Assembly (NCBI GenBank): GCA_902497145.1
Contig: CABVDR010000017.1
Coordinates: 1 to 41,045, forward strand
Direction: 5' to 3'
Source of the DNA: an uncultured Oscillospiraceae bacterium
Lineage (GTDB): Bacteria > Bacillota > Clostridia > Oscillospirales > Oscillospiraceae
DNA length: 41,045 nucleotides
The notes under the pieces were generated by a model. It ran no database searches and was not told where the DNA came from. It was given only the letters and a program-made list of their open reading frames with translations. Positions within the stretch are counted from its first letter, which is position 1; each line of letters begins with the position of its first letter. The position numbers were made by a program, and so were the translations under genes. Shown piece by piece: positions 40,737 through 41,045 of this stretch.

Positions 40737-41045
40737 TTAATCCTCCTGGCGGGGCTTGTCCAGCATACCGGAGTAGGTGCTGCGGAACTCCTCAAAGGTG
40801 CCGTTGTCCAGGCTGTCCCGGATGCGCTGCATCAGCTCGTTGTAGAAATGCAGGTTATGGAGCACCGCCAGACGCATGGCCAGCATCTCCCCGGCTGTGA
40901 TCAGGTGGCGGAGATAGGCCCGGGAGAAGTGCTGACAGGCGGGACAGGTGCAGGTCTCGTCGATGGGCCGGGTGTCCAGCTTATACTTCTCATTCTTGAT
41001 GTTGATGGTGCCCTTCCAGGTGTAGAGCTTGCCGTGGCGGGCGTT
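40737..41045 (-). CDS. tgt: Queuine tRNA-ribosyltransferase, C-terminal part
   Basis: The last 102 residues of Tgt, which swaps guanine-34 for preQ1 in tRNAs with GUN anticodons. The zinc site is visible as CTCPACQHFSRAYLRHL (C-x-C-x-x-C and a later His in LHNLHFY). KYKLDTRPIDETC before it, and a C-terminal helix ending PRQED, fit the family. The 5' part lies beyond the right edge of the window. It is the gene upstream of yajC on the same strand. Confidence 0.95.
   Translation of the reverse strand, partial: NARHGKLYTWKGTINIKNEKYKLDTRPIDETCTCPACQHFSRAYLRHLITAGEMLAMRLAVLHNLHFYNELMQRIRDSLDNGTFEEFRSTYSGMLDKPRQED

Noticed and set aside
1..41045. tRNA genes, insertion sequences and phage modules
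   Set aside because: I saw no tRNA cloverleaf, transposase or terminal inverted repeat; this was read by eye, so a tRNAscan or IS search could still find one.

Overview
The window looks like a chromosome segment of a spore-forming, Gram-positive gut Clostridium of the Oscillospiraceae type (Flavonifractor/Lawsonibacter-like). This rests on the six-cysteine SCIFF peptide with its radical SAM maturase next to a TIGR04086 membrane protein, yajC and tgt; on sporulation genes (yunB, a SpoIIM-like gene); on a class B sortase with an LPXTG-like wall anchor; and on GC-rich codon use outside the first 12.6 kb. The genus is inference; no 16S or database search was possible.

Region 1 (1-12621, + strand) is an accessory surface cluster. 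It holds the 3' part of a zinc-ribbon repeat protein, an unknown 96-97 aa protein, a class B sortase, and a 3499-residue wall-anchored adhesin or pilin-like protein with about 18 CnaB-type modules, a PD/PDN stalk and a VPTGD sorting signal. The first three genes overlap end to start, so they appear to form one transcription unit that feeds the adhesin.

Region 2 (12622-13300) holds terminator-like hairpins and rnpB (RNase P RNA, minus strand) with a near-consensus promoter.

Region 3 (13363-25543, + strand) is housekeeping: murD, three tandem M42 aminopeptidases, a methionine gamma-lyase-family PLP enzyme, yunB and ligA in one probable operon, then an EamA permease, a DUF362 ferredoxin-type protein and radA. 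A small four-Cys protein is encoded antisense to the end of radA. A XerC-like recombinase follows, preceded by a perfect 12-bp inverted repeat.

Region 4 (26994-32786) has an NhaC antiporter and a sensor histidine kinase on the minus strand. Divergent from the kinase is a + strand operon: ECF sigma factor, DUF4179-type membrane protein, acyltransferase-3 and a small protein.

Region 5 (32816-36223, minus) is a BlaI-type repressor with two tandem BlaR1-like M56 metalloproteases. Their C-terminal extracellular domains are related to each other but are not penicillin-binding. Two BlaI-type operators overlap the promoter, and a 14-codon upstream ORF is coupled to the second protease. This is the best candidate here for an undescribed sensing system.

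Region 6 (36227-41045, minus) holds xerD and the SpoIIM-like gene, then SCIFF maturase and SCIFF peptide, TIGR04086, yajC and the 3' end of tgt. Several terminators and promoters are readable, including a terminator-like hairpin that contains the ribosome binding site of the TIGR04086 gene.
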